DNA of 21,742 bases from Candidatus Peregrinibacteria bacterium (GCA_016214225.1 JACROX010000004.1:1-21742), one strand, 5' to 3'. Positions 7,244 to 14,978 are shown, counted from the stretch's first letter. Numbers and translations are program-made. Notes: generated from the sequence alone by a model not told the origin.

Positions 7244-8617
7244 ATGAAAAAACTATCCGTATGGAGTTCGCTTCGCTCACGCTACTTGCTAGCAACCCTT
7301 CGGGTCGCTTGTTTGCTCCTGTTTTTTTTGGTTGGCTACAGTGTGTTTGCCGCTAATTTTTCCGATATTCCACAGGACAATAAAAATAAAAAAGCCATAG
7401 ATTACTTAAGTGAGAATGGAAGCATTAACGGATACGGCGATAACACTTTCAAGCCGGATGCTTATTTAAATAGAGCTGAAGCCGTAAAAATCATTGTGAA
7501 CGCTTTTAAAATTCCTGTTGAAGAAAAATATGACAAAAAATTTCCAGACGTAAAAGAGTCCGATTGGTTTTTTAAATATGTCATGGCGGCCGATAAGGCC
7601 GGTCTTGTTAAAGGCTATAATGACGGGAAATTCAAACCTTCAAATACGGTGAATTTGGCCGAAGCTTTAAAAATATTGTTCATAGCGGCAAAAGTTGATT
7701 TACCAAAAAATGTCGATTCGATTGTTTTTGCCGATGTCGCGCAAAACAGTTGGTACGCGCCTTACGCGCTGTTTGCCGGAGACAATAACATTGTTGTTTC
7801 CGACGATCAGGGGAATCTTAAAGCCGAGCAGCCGATGACGCGGTCCGTTTTCGCTGAAATAATTTATAGAACGATTATCGTGGCTCAAAATAATGGCAAA
7901 CCTTTTCCCTTGGATATGTATTGGAAAACTTATGAAGGTAAAAATTTGCCGTTTAAAATGAAATATGACGACACCGAGTGGAATGTTATTGAAAATAATA
8001 ATGATGTCGTTTTTTTGAAAAAAGACAAGGCCGCGCGTCAATTTTCAGCCGCTAAAATTTATCCCAATTCCGCGAGAATTTGGGTAACACTCGATGAAAA
8101 TAAAGACGCCCTATCTAAAGATAAGTACTTCCAAAATATCTCAACATCTTTTCAAAACGCGAAATATACCGAATTTAAACTTGGTGATTTTAACGCTTTT
8201 GAAGTTTTATATTCCAAAGATCGCACCGTTGATTGGTACATATATTTGAATAACGGAAAAGTTCTTGTTGTTTATACTGAATTTGGCGGAGGATACGCCG
8301 GATTCAAGCTAAGGCAATTTATAAAAGGGATGTTATTCACATTGGAATATAAGGAAATTCCGGAGATTAAATCCTTGTCTCAAGAAGATAAAACTCAGTT
8401 TCTCAACACAATATTCAAAAATGTTTTGGTTGAAAAAACAGGGATGGAAATGTTAAATAAAATAACAGATAAAATAATTATTGAGACCGATACCGTGGGT
8501 GTCGGGACAGGGCCGGTGGATTATTATTTCAGTCAAGACTTGAATTATACTTTTAAATACGAACGCGCGGGTGATGTCATTCTTGATAAGAGGGAAGGCA
8601 AAACCAGCGCTTTTTAA
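7244..8617 (+). CDS. Exported S-layer homology (SLH) domain protein
   Basis: 457 residues. An N-terminal signal peptide (MKKL, a long hydrophobic core LLLFFLVGYSVFA, likely cleavage after VFA near residue 37) is followed by three SLH repeats: NFSDIPQDN to about residue 85, FPDVKESDWFFKY to about 150, and FADVAQNSWYAPY to about 210. SLH domains bind cell-wall polymers in characterised bacteria, so a cell-surface role is likely. The remaining 245 residues (about 215-457) are an unrecognised domain rich in aromatic and charged residues. The signal peptide is interrupted at residues about 7-23 by a family A hairpin repeat, giving the odd n-region SVWSSLRSRYLLATLRVAC before the hydrophobic core. 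A separate promoter precedes the gene. Confidence 0.85.
   Translation: MKKLSVWSSLRSRYLLATLRVACLLLFFLVGYSVFAANFSDIPQDNKNKKAIDYLSENGSINGYGDNTFKPDAYLNRAEAVKIIVNAFKIPVEEKYDKKFPDVKESDWFFKYVMAADKAGLVKGYNDGKFKPSNTVNLAEALKILFIAAKVDLPKNVDSIVFADVAQNSWYAPYALFAGDNNIVVSDDQGNLKAEQPMTRSVFAEIIYRTIIVAQNNGKPFPLDMYWKTYEGKNLPFKMKYDDTEWNVIENNNDVVFLKKDKAARQFSAAKIYPNSARIWVTLDENKDALSKDKYFQNISTSFQNAKYTEFKLGDFNAFEVLYSKDRTVDWYIYLNNGKVLVVYTEFGGGYAGFKLRQFIKGMLFTLEYKEIPEIKSLSQEDKTQFLNTIFKNVLVEKTGMEMLNKITDKIIIETDTVGVGTGPVDYYFSQDLNYTFKYERAGDVILDKREGKTSAF
7263..7310 (+). repeat. Embedded repeat family A, copy in a signal peptide
   Basis: A shortened family A copy: GGAGTTCGCTTCGCTCAC, then TTGCTAGCAACCC-TTC-GGGTCGCTT with a short hairpin (ACCC-TTC-GGGT). 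It shares GCTAG, AACCC and GGGTCGCTT with the hisS copy. It lies wholly within the signal peptide codons and keeps the frame. Confidence 0.8.
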
Positions 8618-8635
8618 TTTTTAACTTAAACCACA

Positions 8636-8890
8636 ATGTGTTTTTCAAAAATTTTCCCGAAGAAATATTTAACAAGTATTATTTCGATACTTGTGTTTCT
8701 CGCGGTTCTTCTTTCCGGAATCATTTATTCTCTCGTTCATAAAACACCTGAAGACATTTCTCCCGTTATATTTAAACTTTCGGGAAATGGCGCTCCGGCC
8801 GTAAATCCGAGCGGAAATAAAGTTCCCGATAAAGCGCCGAATGTCGCTCCTCCAACTACTCCCCCGCCATCCAAAGTAAAAACCAAATAA
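8636..8890 (+). CDS. Small single-pass membrane protein with proline-rich tail
   Basis: 84 residues, not recognised. A short basic N-terminus (FPKKY) precedes one hydrophobic segment (about residues 13-34, SIISILVFLAVLLSGIIYSL), then a polar outer part ending in a Pro/Lys tail (PPTTPPPSKVKTK). Topology is likely N-in. It lies 18 nt after the SLH gene, and its stop directly abuts the ATG of the malic enzyme gene, so the three are probably co-transcribed. Role unknown. Confidence 0.65.
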   Translation: MCFSKIFPKKYLTSIISILVFLAVLLSGIIYSLVHKTPEDISPVIFKLSGNGAPAVNPSGNKVPDKAPNVAPPTTPPPSKVKTK

Positions 8891-10033
8891 ATGGATAATT
8901 TGAAATCCGAGTCTTTAAAAGCTCATAAAAAGTTTAAAGGCAAACTTAGCGTGGTATCAAAAGTTCCTCTTAAAACCAAAAAAGATTTGAGTCTTTATTA
9001 CACCCCCGGGGTCGCCTTTCCATGCAAAGAAATCGAGAACAATCCGAAATTTGCTTATGAATACACATGTAAATCCAATATGATCGCCGTTGTTACGGAT
9101 GGATCCGCAGTGCTTGGATTGGGCAATATCGGCGCGCTCGCCGGACTTCCGCTAATGGAAGGAAAATGCGTTTTGTTTAAAATTTTTGGCGGAATTGACG
9201 CCGTTCCAATATGCTTGGACACTCAAGATACCGATAAAATAATTGAGATTGTGAAAGCCATCGCGCCATCTTTAGGAGGAATAAATTTGGAGGACATAAG
9301 CGCTCCAAGATGCTTTGAAATAGAAAAAGTTTTATCAGGGTGTCTTGATATCCCCGTATTTCACGACGATCAGCATGGTACCGCAATCGTATGTTTGGCG
9401 GGACTTATTAACGCGTTAAAAGTTGTAAAAAAAGATTTTAAAAAAGTTGCAGTGGTTGTTAACGGGGCCGGCGCGGCAGGAATCGCCATAACAAAACTTT
9501 TACTTAAATATGGTTTTAAAAATATTTCTCTTGTTGATAGTAAAGGGCTTATTTATGAAGGCAGAGATGATTTAAATGAAGATAAAAACAAAATATCAAA
9601 GGTGACTAACTTAAAAAAATCAAAAGGCGATCTAAAAGATGCTATTAAAGAAGCTGATGTTTTTGTCGGCGTGTCAAAACCGAATTTATTAAAAGCATCC
9701 GATGTGAAACTTATGAATAAAGACCCCGTGATATTCGCGATGGCAAATCCCGATCCCGAAATAGCACCTAAGGAAGCCAAAAAAGGCGGAGCAAAAATAA
9801 TCGCAACAGGCAGGTCCGACTATCCGAATCAAATAAATAACGCGTTGATTTTCCCCGGATTTTTTAAAGGACTTTTAAAAGGCAGGATCGGTAAAATAAC
9901 GGATGAAATGAAAATTGCCGCGGCAAAAGCTTTAGCGGCAATGGTAAAAAATCCGACCGCCGAAAAAATTATTCCGAAAATATTCGATAAAGGAGTGGCT
10001 GATAAGATTGCGAGGGCAGTGATGAATGGTTAG
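8891..10033 (+). CDS. Malic enzyme (NAD(P)-dependent malate dehydrogenase, decarboxylating)
   Basis: Converts malate to pyruvate and CO2 with reduction of NAD(P). It is the short bacterial type, 380 residues. Visible motifs: SLYYTPGVAFPCKEI near residue 35, VTDGSAVLGLGNIGALAGLPLMEGK, the metal/malate region FHDDQHGTAIV, and the Rossmann glycine-rich VVNGAGAAGIAI, followed by MANPDPEI and the C-terminal TGRSDYPNQINN. All catalytic positions I can locate are present. The cofactor (NAD or NADP) cannot be told by eye. The ATG follows the preceding stop with no spacer. Confidence 0.93.
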   Translation: MDNLKSESLKAHKKFKGKLSVVSKVPLKTKKDLSLYYTPGVAFPCKEIENNPKFAYEYTCKSNMIAVVTDGSAVLGLGNIGALAGLPLMEGKCVLFKIFGGIDAVPICLDTQDTDKIIEIVKAIAPSLGGINLEDISAPRCFEIEKVLSGCLDIPVFHDDQHGTAIVCLAGLINALKVVKKDFKKVAVVVNGAGAAGIAITKLLLKYGFKNISLVDSKGLIYEGRDDLNEDKNKISKVTNLKKSKGDLKDAIKEADVFVGVSKPNLLKASDVKLMNKDPVIFAMANPDPEIAPKEAKKGGAKIIATGRSDYPNQINNALIFPGFFKGLLKGRIGKITDEMKIAAAKALAAMVKNPTAEKIIPKIFDKGVADKIARAVMNG

Positions 10034-10039
10034 TTCGAT

Positions 10040-10206
10040 AGGAAACTGGCAAATATTTTATTTTGCATGGACGGCGAGTTTTCACCTTACTGTAATTCAG
10101 AAACATTTCAAACTCGCCTCGGTCGTCGCCAGCCGGATTATCAGTTTCATAAAATACTGCGGCTGGCTCCTCACGCCCCGCAAAATAAAATATTTTTCAC
10201 TTTCCT
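10040..10206. repeat. Large branched inverted-repeat element between convergent genes
   Basis: Arms at 10040-10066 and 10180-10206 are complementary at 24 of 27 positions. Inside are two further perfect stems: GGCGAGTTT (10073-10081) with 10110-10118, and GCCAGCCG (10128-10135) with 10160-10167. It would fold as a three-way junction in DNA or RNA. It fills the gap between the malic enzyme stop and the end of the minus-strand ORF. It may be a small mobile element, a structured RNA or a bidirectional terminator; there is no simple hairpin plus T-tract. Confidence 0.85.
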
Positions 10207-10474
10207 AATCTTCGAATTTATAGATAGTATTAGAATCCGTATTATTCTCCAATGGAGGTTTTAGATTGAATTTTTTCGAAGGTTTTTCTGAAGTTTTTTT
10301 TGGCTTTGGCATCAGTTCGGTTGCCTTTTCAGCTGATTTCGCCCTATTGATAAGTTCATTAACATCAATCATAGGTGTTCGCTCGCTCTGCTCGCTCACG
10401 GTATTGGCTAGAACACCTCCGGTGTTCTTTGGCGTAGGATTTACCTCTTGTTTCTGCGGTTCTTCTTGTATCAT
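10205..10474 (-). CDS. Small charged hypothetical protein carrying a repeat
   Basis: 89 residues, not recognised, hydrophilic and Lys/Glu/Pro-rich (MPKPKKTSEKPSKKFNLKPP), likely disordered. The ATG at 10474 lies 12 nt after the DHH gene stop, suggesting the same transcript. Residues about 15-34 (NTGGVLANTVSEQSERTP) are encoded by a family A repeat. An in-frame ATG right after the repeat (10371) would give a 55-residue protein beginning MIDVNELINRAKSAEKAT, which may be the ancestral start. Coding status is plausible rather than certain. Confidence 0.5.
   Translation of the reverse strand: MIQEEPQKQEVNPTPKNTGGVLANTVSEQSERTPMIDVNELINRAKSAEKATELMPKPKKTSEKPSKKFNLKPPLENNTDSNTIYKFED
10374..10430. 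repeat. Embedded repeat family A, copy in the small ORF
   Basis: GTTCGCTCGCTCTGCTCGCT, then CACGGTATTGGCTAG and a hairpin AGAACACC-TCC-GGTGTTCT. It has the same design as the copy at 5687, with loop TTC changed to TCC. Read on the minus strand, both copies give NT[E/G]GVLAN[A/T]VSE..ERTP. Confidence 0.85.
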
Positions 10475-10486
10475 ACCGAGTGTGTG

Positions 10487-11629
10487 CTATTGAAATTCTC
10501 GCACGAAATTTATGACATTATATTCCGCGTCCATTAAAGTCATGTCGTTTATTTTGAATCCCGCGGCCTGCGTGTGGCCTCCCCCATTAAAATTTTCTGC
10601 GATTCTTGAAGCATCTATTGACGCGTTTGTCGTTCTTATACTTACCGAAATTGTTTTGTCCTCTTTCTCTTTCAACAGCAGTATAACTTCCGCGCCCGGA
10701 GCGTTTGTCATCAGTTCATCTATGATATCACCGGTTTGATCTTCGGAACTTTCAGTGCTTTTGAAATCTTGCTGGCTGACAACTGACCAAACAATTCTAT
10801 ATTTTTCATCTGTCTGAATTTTGGAAAGCACTCGACCCCAAAGCTTCAATTGGCTTAACTGTTTTGTTTTATATATATGCTGTATTATTTCTTGCTGGCG
10901 GGCTCCGTAAGATATCAATTGCGCCGCCTTGGCAAAAGCTTTTGGAGTTGTATTCGCGTTTTGAAAACTTCCCGTATCCGTGATAATTCCGGCTAAAAGA
11001 AGAGTCGCGATATCTTCATCAATCAATTCAATTTTTTCTTCTTCCGCTAATTTCTCCAAAATTGGAAGTAAAACTTCCGTTGTTGAAGAAGCCATTATAT
11101 CCACATAGTTTATTTTTCCAAAATTCGCGTTTGAAACGTGATGATCGATATTTATTACCGTAATCTGATGAAATATCTCAACATTATTTTCGTAAAATTT
11201 ACCGAGCTGGCTTAATTCCGCGGTATCGACGGTTATTATTAAATCGTAATCCAAATCACCTTTGGAAAATTTTACGTCATCTTCCGAAAATTTTCCTTCT
11301 TTAGGAGTTATTATTATGTTTAATTTATCTCCTTCCTTCTCGCTTTTTATTCTTTCAACATTGGTATTTTTGCAGTCCAAAGTTATTACGAAATCACCGT
11401 TTTCCACAATTTTGTTTCCAACGATTTTTGTTTCCGGCAAAAATCTAAGGATATCCGGAACCGTGTCCGCGCAAACTATTGTCGCGTTTTTTTGAAGTTT
11501 CCTAAATGCCAAATATAGGGCTACCGCACTCCCTATACTATCTCCATCAGGCGGACATGAAGGCAAAATAAGTATTTTATTACTTCTTTTTATCAAATCA
11601 ATTACTTGTTTTTCGAGCTCGTTATTCAT
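10487..11629 (-). CDS. DHH/DHHA1 family phosphoesterase, NrnA-like
   Basis: 380 residues. The N-terminal DHH domain has PPDGDSIGSAVAL (usual form NPDGDxxGS), VTVDTAE and INIDHHVSNANFG. The C-terminal DHHA1 domain ends with FNGGGHTQAAGF. This architecture is that of NrnA-type nano-RNases/pAp phosphatases, which degrade short oligonucleotides to nucleotides. Linear dinucleotides such as pGpG are also substrates of some members, a possible link to the HD-GYP gene. Between the two domains the protein is slightly longer than the usual 310-330 residues. It is transcribed from its own strong promoter 27 nt upstream, separate from recJ. Confidence 0.9.
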   Translation of the reverse strand: MNNELEKQVIDLIKRSNKILILPSCPPDGDSIGSAVALYLAFRKLQKNATIVCADTVPDILRFLPETKIVGNKIVENGDFVITLDCKNTNVERIKSEKEGDKLNIIITPKEGKFSEDDVKFSKGDLDYDLIITVDTAELSQLGKFYENNVEIFHQITVINIDHHVSNANFGKINYVDIMASSTTEVLLPILEKLAEEEKIELIDEDIATLLLAGIITDTGSFQNANTTPKAFAKAAQLISYGARQQEIIQHIYKTKQLSQLKLWGRVLSKIQTDEKYRIVWSVVSQQDFKSTESSEDQTGDIIDELMTNAPGAEVILLLKEKEDKTISVSIRTTNASIDASRIAENFNGGGHTQAAGFKINDMTLMDAEYNVINFVREFQ

Positions 11630-11655
11630 ACCGGATTACGATTTATAATCTTTAT

Positions 11656-11684
11656 ATTCTAGAACAATTCTTGCAGTATGTCAA
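11656..11684 (-). promoter_or_regulatory. Promoter for the NrnA-like gene
   Basis: On the minus strand a consensus TTGACA (11684-11679), a 17-nt spacer and TAGAAT (11661-11656). Transcription would start about 20 nt before the ATG at 11629. This is the best match to a sigma-70 promoter in the window. Confidence 0.7.
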
Positions 11685-11733
11685 CCATGCCTTATTGAGA
11701 AGGGGGTAATTGTATGCCCTGCCGAATGTTTTT

Positions 11734-13377
11734 TCAATTGAAGATTTTAAAATCCATGACCTTCAATTCCATCGATTTTCTGCCGTTCCAAATATGATTA
11801 TTCAGGCTTCCAACAATATCCATATTTTTATGCCCTCTAATCGCATCGGCGAATTCGCCCATTTTAAAGGCAATCGCTTCTATATTTTGATTGTTTACGG
11901 TAATTGAAAATTTAAGATGTTCTTTTGATTTTCCAACTCTGTTAATGAATTTCGGGCTTATATTTTCCAGCACAAAGGTAGGGCTGGAGTTCCCCACTCC
12001 AAAAGGCTCTAGTTCTTCTATTTCATTAACAAGATTTTGATGAATGTCTTTTCCCTCAAGCTTACAATCTATTTCAATCGTTGGTTTTATGTCCATTTTT
12101 TTTAGTTTTTTAGCCGCGTATTCAATCAGTTTTTCACTGAATAAACTTAAATTTTCTTTTTTTATACTAAACCCGGCGGCTTGAGCATGGCCTCCAAAAG
12201 CTATTAAATGATCTCCAAATTTTGTCATGGCTGAAATGATATCGAAATATCCCGGGCTTCTCGCGGAAGCCACGAGAGTTTCTCCCATATCCTGCATAAT
12301 AATTGCAGGACGCGCATATTTTTCCGCCAATTTACCGGCTATAAGGCCTATAATCCCTACGTGCCAATTTTCATTGCCAACTATAATAACTGGAGGTATT
12401 TCTCCGTTTTTCAATAATGTTTCTTCCGCTTCCGCCAGGGAATTAGCCGTCATGTCCTGACGCTGTGAATTCAGCTTTTCCAAGGCTTCTCCGAGAGCGT
12501 TTATTTTCTCGTTTTTCTCTTCCTGTAACAATAAAGACAGTGCCAAATAAGGATCACCAATTCTGCCCGCGGCATTTATTCTTGGAGCGATTCTAAATCC
12601 AACGGAATATGTATCAATCGCTTTATCCTTATCCAGAGATGATAAATCAATAATTTTTTGCAAACCCGCCCATTTTGTTTTGTTCAAAATTTCGAGTCCT
12701 TTTTTAACTATAAATCTATTTTCGCCCTTAAGCGGGCCTAAATCCGCGACGGTTCCAAGCGCCGCCAAGTCCGTCAGAGTGAAAATAAAAGATTCTTCCC
12801 CCGTAAGTCCATGCGCGAGCTTTAAAGCGACTCCTGCGCCCGTTAAATGTTCATAAGGATAACTGTTATCATATTTCGGATGAATTATCGCAATCGCTTT
12901 ATCGGGAATATGTTTTGGAATCGTATGATGATCGGTGACAATCGAATCTATTCCATAAGATTTTGCCTTTTCTATGGCGTTTTTACATGAAATTCCACAA
13001 TCCACGGTTATTAAAAGTTTTACATTTTTCTCTTTAAATTCATCTATAAATTTTTCAGATAAACCGTATCCATCTTTGAGTCTGTTTGGGATTCTGTATG
13101 AAACATTTGCCTTTAATTTGCGCAGAGTGTGGACCAAAATAGCGGTTCCCGTAATCCCGTCAACGTCATAATCTCCAAAAATAATTATTCTCTCTTTATT
13201 TTCAATAGCTCTAACTATTCTTTCCACGGCAACTTTCATGTCTTTAAAGAGAAACGGATCATTGAATGATGTTGTTTCGTCCAAGCCTGAAAAGCCCCTA
13301 TTTGCCATGAGTTTTTCCATCACAGTCATGGAGGGATTGCTGTTTTTTATAATCCAATTTTTCCCCAGCACCGACAT
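11734..13377 (-). CDS. recJ: Single-stranded-DNA-specific exonuclease RecJ
   Basis: A 5'-3' ssDNA exonuclease in recombination and mismatch repair. About 547 residues with all RecJ motifs: GDYDVDGITGTA, LITVDCGI, VTDHH, HPKYDNSYPYEHLTGAGV, FRIAPRINAAGRIGDP, NENWHVGIIGLIAGKLAE and FGGHAQAAGF, then the OB-fold region (ISPKFINRVGKSKEHLKF). The frame stays open back to 13536, but that part overlaps mazG antisense-free in another frame and has no RecJ similarity. I chose the ATG at 13377 (MSVLGKNWII), 10 nt after the mazG stop. The AAGGA just upstream is only 1 nt from the ATG, which is unusually close. It is the last gene of a miaA-mazG-recJ operon. Confidence 0.95.
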   Translation of the reverse strand: MSVLGKNWIIKNSNPSMTVMEKLMANRGFSGLDETTSFNDPFLFKDMKVAVERIVRAIENKERIIIFGDYDVDGITGTAILVHTLRKLKANVSYRIPNRLKDGYGLSEKFIDEFKEKNVKLLITVDCGISCKNAIEKAKSYGIDSIVTDHHTIPKHIPDKAIAIIHPKYDNSYPYEHLTGAGVALKLAHGLTGEESFIFTLTDLAALGTVADLGPLKGENRFIVKKGLEILNKTKWAGLQKIIDLSSLDKDKAIDTYSVGFRIAPRINAAGRIGDPYLALSLLLQEEKNEKINALGEALEKLNSQRQDMTANSLAEAEETLLKNGEIPPVIIVGNENWHVGIIGLIAGKLAEKYARPAIIMQDMGETLVASARSPGYFDIISAMTKFGDHLIAFGGHAQAAGFSIKKENLSLFSEKLIEYAAKKLKKMDIKPTIEIDCKLEGKDIHQNLVNEIEELEPFGVGNSSPTFVLENISPKFINRVGKSKEHLKFSITVNNQNIEAIAFKMGEFADAIRGHKNMDIVGSLNNHIWNGRKSMELKVMDFKIFN

Positions 13378-13387
13378 ATCCTTAAAA

Positions 13388-13768
13388 TTATTTTTTTTCT
13401 TTTGCTTTATTTTTCTTCCACATCGCCATTGCCTCCTCTGGAGTTTTTGCCTTGTCTTTGCCAAAAACCCAAGTATGACGCGATTTGATTTTGTCATATA
13501 TATCGGAAACCACATTGTCCAAATTAAAATACCCATGCTCTTTGGCTATCTGTGAAATCATAACTATTTGGAATAAAACGTCTCCCAGTTCTTCTCTTAA
13601 ATTCGCGTGATCGGCGTTTTCAATTGCCTGCGCTACCTCGTCAACTTCATCTTTTATATATTTTAACATGCTTAAAATCGTCTGATCTCTATCCCATGGA
13701 CAGCCTGTGTCAGACCTTAATTTTTCAGCAATTTGTTTTAAATCTTTAAGTGTTCTTTTCTTTGGCAT
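13388..13768 (-). CDS. mazG: MazG-type nucleotide pyrophosphohydrolase
   Basis: 126 residues, a single MazG domain. The enzyme hydrolyses NTPs or dNTPs to monophosphates and clears aberrant nucleotides. Marks: CPWDRDQT near the N-terminus, then KDEVDEVAQAIE and REELGDVLFQIV, which provide the metal-binding EExxE and ExxD helices, then RHTWVFG. It is half the length of the two-domain E. coli MazG, as usual for single-domain forms. The start overlaps the 3' end of miaA by 23 nt, so translation is likely coupled. The C-terminus is lysine-rich (KKNKAKEKK). Confidence 0.93.
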   Translation of the reverse strand: MPKKRTLKDLKQIAEKLRSDTGCPWDRDQTILSMLKYIKDEVDEVAQAIENADHANLREELGDVLFQIVMISQIAKEHGYFNLDNVVSDIYDKIKSRHTWVFGKDKAKTPEEAMAMWKKNKAKEKK

Positions 13769-14759
13769 TTATGTATTTTTTAAGCTCTTTTGGTGTCAGC
13801 CATTTGACATTATCATATCTTCTAAACCATGTCATTTGCCTTTTCGCGTAGCGTTTTGTGTTCATTTTAAGAATGGTTATACATTCTTCGAGGGACTTCT
13901 TTCCTTTTATATAAGGGATTATTTCTTTTGCTCCGAGCGCGGACATTGAAGGCAAGTTTTTTTTATATCCTTTTGAAAGCAATTTTTTAATCTCGTCCAC
14001 GAGTCCCCTCTCAACTTGTCTGTCCACGCGTGCCGCTATACGTTCATAAAGCTCTTCTCTCGGCCATGAAATGCCTATAATGAAAAGGTCGAATTTTGGA
14101 TTTTCTTTTGCTTGGTAAGCTCGCTTCGTCTCACAACTGGCAAAGCCAGATTGTTCGCCTCGCTGCGCGCTCGCGCCGTGCGCTCGCATAATTTTGTTCT
14201 TATTTTTGGCTAAACTTACTTCAATCGCCCTTATAACGTAACGAAGATTATTCGGATGTATTTTTTCCGCCGTATTCTGATCCAGTTTTTTAAGCTTTTC
14301 ATGAACGTAAATATTTCCTTTTTCTTTCGCCTCTTTTTGCAGAGTCGCGCGCAATTTTTTATTCGGAGGAATTTTTGGGATATTATATCCTTCAATAATC
14401 GCGCTTATATAAAGGCCCGTTCCTCCCACAAGTATAGGTGTTTTCCCTTTTTTATATATTTTTTCAATTATTTTTAACGCTTCTTCTTTGTACTCCGCCA
14501 AGCTTAAAGTTTTGTCCGGACTTACAATTTCGATCATGTGATGAGGTATGCCTTTTTGTGATTTGGAAAGAATTGTATCCGCGGCAATTCTCATCCCCTT
14601 ATATATCTGACGAGAATCAGTGGATATTATTTCTCCATCTATTTCTTTGGCAATTTTTAAAGATAAATCTGTTTTTCCCGAAGCGCTAGGGCCTAAAACC
14701 ACTATCAACGGTTTGTTGGAGGATTTTATAATTTTTTTTAAATCAGACTTTAATGGCAT
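13746..14759 (-). CDS. miaA: tRNA dimethylallyltransferase MiaA with an internal repeat insertion
   Basis: Adds dimethylallyl to A37 of tRNAs reading UNN codons, the first step to ms2i6A. 337 residues against about 300-315 usual. P-loop GPSASGKT at 23-30, DSRQIYKGM, PHHMIEIVSP, VGGTGLYISAI, HPNNLRYVIRAIEV, and the C-terminal SALGAKEIIPYIKG and TKRYAKRQMTWFRR. Residues about 191-217 (MRAHGASAQRGEQSGFASCE and following TKRAYQA) are encoded by the family B repeat and fall between the RAIEV helix and the FDLFIIGISWPREELYERI strand, a normally short variable loop. All catalytic motifs remain. The gene is first in an operon with mazG and recJ, and is divergent from rplJ. Confidence 0.95.
   Translation of the reverse strand: MPLKSDLKKIIKSSNKPLIVVLGPSASGKTDLSLKIAKEIDGEIISTDSRQIYKGMRIAADTILSKSQKGIPHHMIEIVSPDKTLSLAEYKEEALKIIEKIYKKGKTPILVGGTGLYISAIIEGYNIPKIPPNKKLRATLQKEAKEKGNIYVHEKLKKLDQNTAEKIHPNNLRYVIRAIEVSLAKNKNKIMRAHGASAQRGEQSGFASCETKRAYQAKENPKFDLFIIGISWPREELYERIAARVDRQVERGLVDEIKKLLSKGYKKNLPSMSALGAKEIIPYIKGKKSLEECITILKMNTKRYAKRQMTWFRRYDNVKWLTPKELKKYINAKEKNT
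14115..14170 (-). repeat. Embedded repeat core, family B, copy in miaA
   Basis: 55 of 56 bases identical to 4886-4941. It lies on the same genomic strand as the tsaD copy, but miaA is on the minus strand, so here the reverse complement is translated, as QRGEQSGFASCETKRAY. It continues to about 14190 with further GCG-rich sequence. Confidence 0.9.
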
Positions 14760-14803
14760 TTTTTATTGTTTAATATTGGTATTTTTGTAATATTTTATGT
14801 TCT

Positions 14804-14833
14804 TTGTCAACTTTTTTATTTGGACTTTATTAT
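14804..14833 (+). promoter_or_regulatory. rplJ-rplL promoter
   Basis: TTGTCA at 14804-14809, an 18-nt spacer and TATTAT at 14828-14833, placing the start near 14840, just before the L10 leader. The same bases read on the minus strand give TTGACA (14810-14805), a possible -35 for miaA with only a weak -10. Confidence 0.5.
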
Positions 14834-14850
14834 TTTTTATGGTAGTTTAG

Positions 14851-14950
14851 CCGTCGTCATAGACAGTAGGCATTAGATCTTCATCTATATTAAGACCTGC
14901 CGAGACGAAATTTATAAGAGAACTTTTTGTTTCGATGTCTATAGATTGTA
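14851..14950 (+). ncRNA. L10 ribosomal protein leader (autoregulatory mRNA element)
   Basis: The 5' UTR of rplJ has the bases and folding of the L10 leader family, which binds the L10-L12 complex and represses translation. The sequences AGACAGTAGG and CCTGCCGAG are the characteristic conserved segments. Stems seen: ATAGAC (14859-14864) with GTCTAT (14937-14942); GTAGG (14866-14870) with CCTGC (14896-14900); a TAGAT-CTTC-ATCTA hairpin (14874-14887); and CGAAA (14906-14910) with TTTCG (14930-14934). Confidence 0.85.
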
Positions 14951-14978
14951 TGGATATCGATTTTTTTATAAAATTAAT

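Noticed and set aside
10034..10264. Short forward ORFs of 60-65 codons after malic enzyme
   Set aside because: They run through the branched inverted repeat and overlap the minus-strand ORF; composition and starts do not support translation.
13378..13536. N-terminal extension of recJ upstream of 13377
   Set aside because: It overlaps mazG in another frame, has no RecJ similarity, and the ATG at 13377 fits family length and operon spacing.
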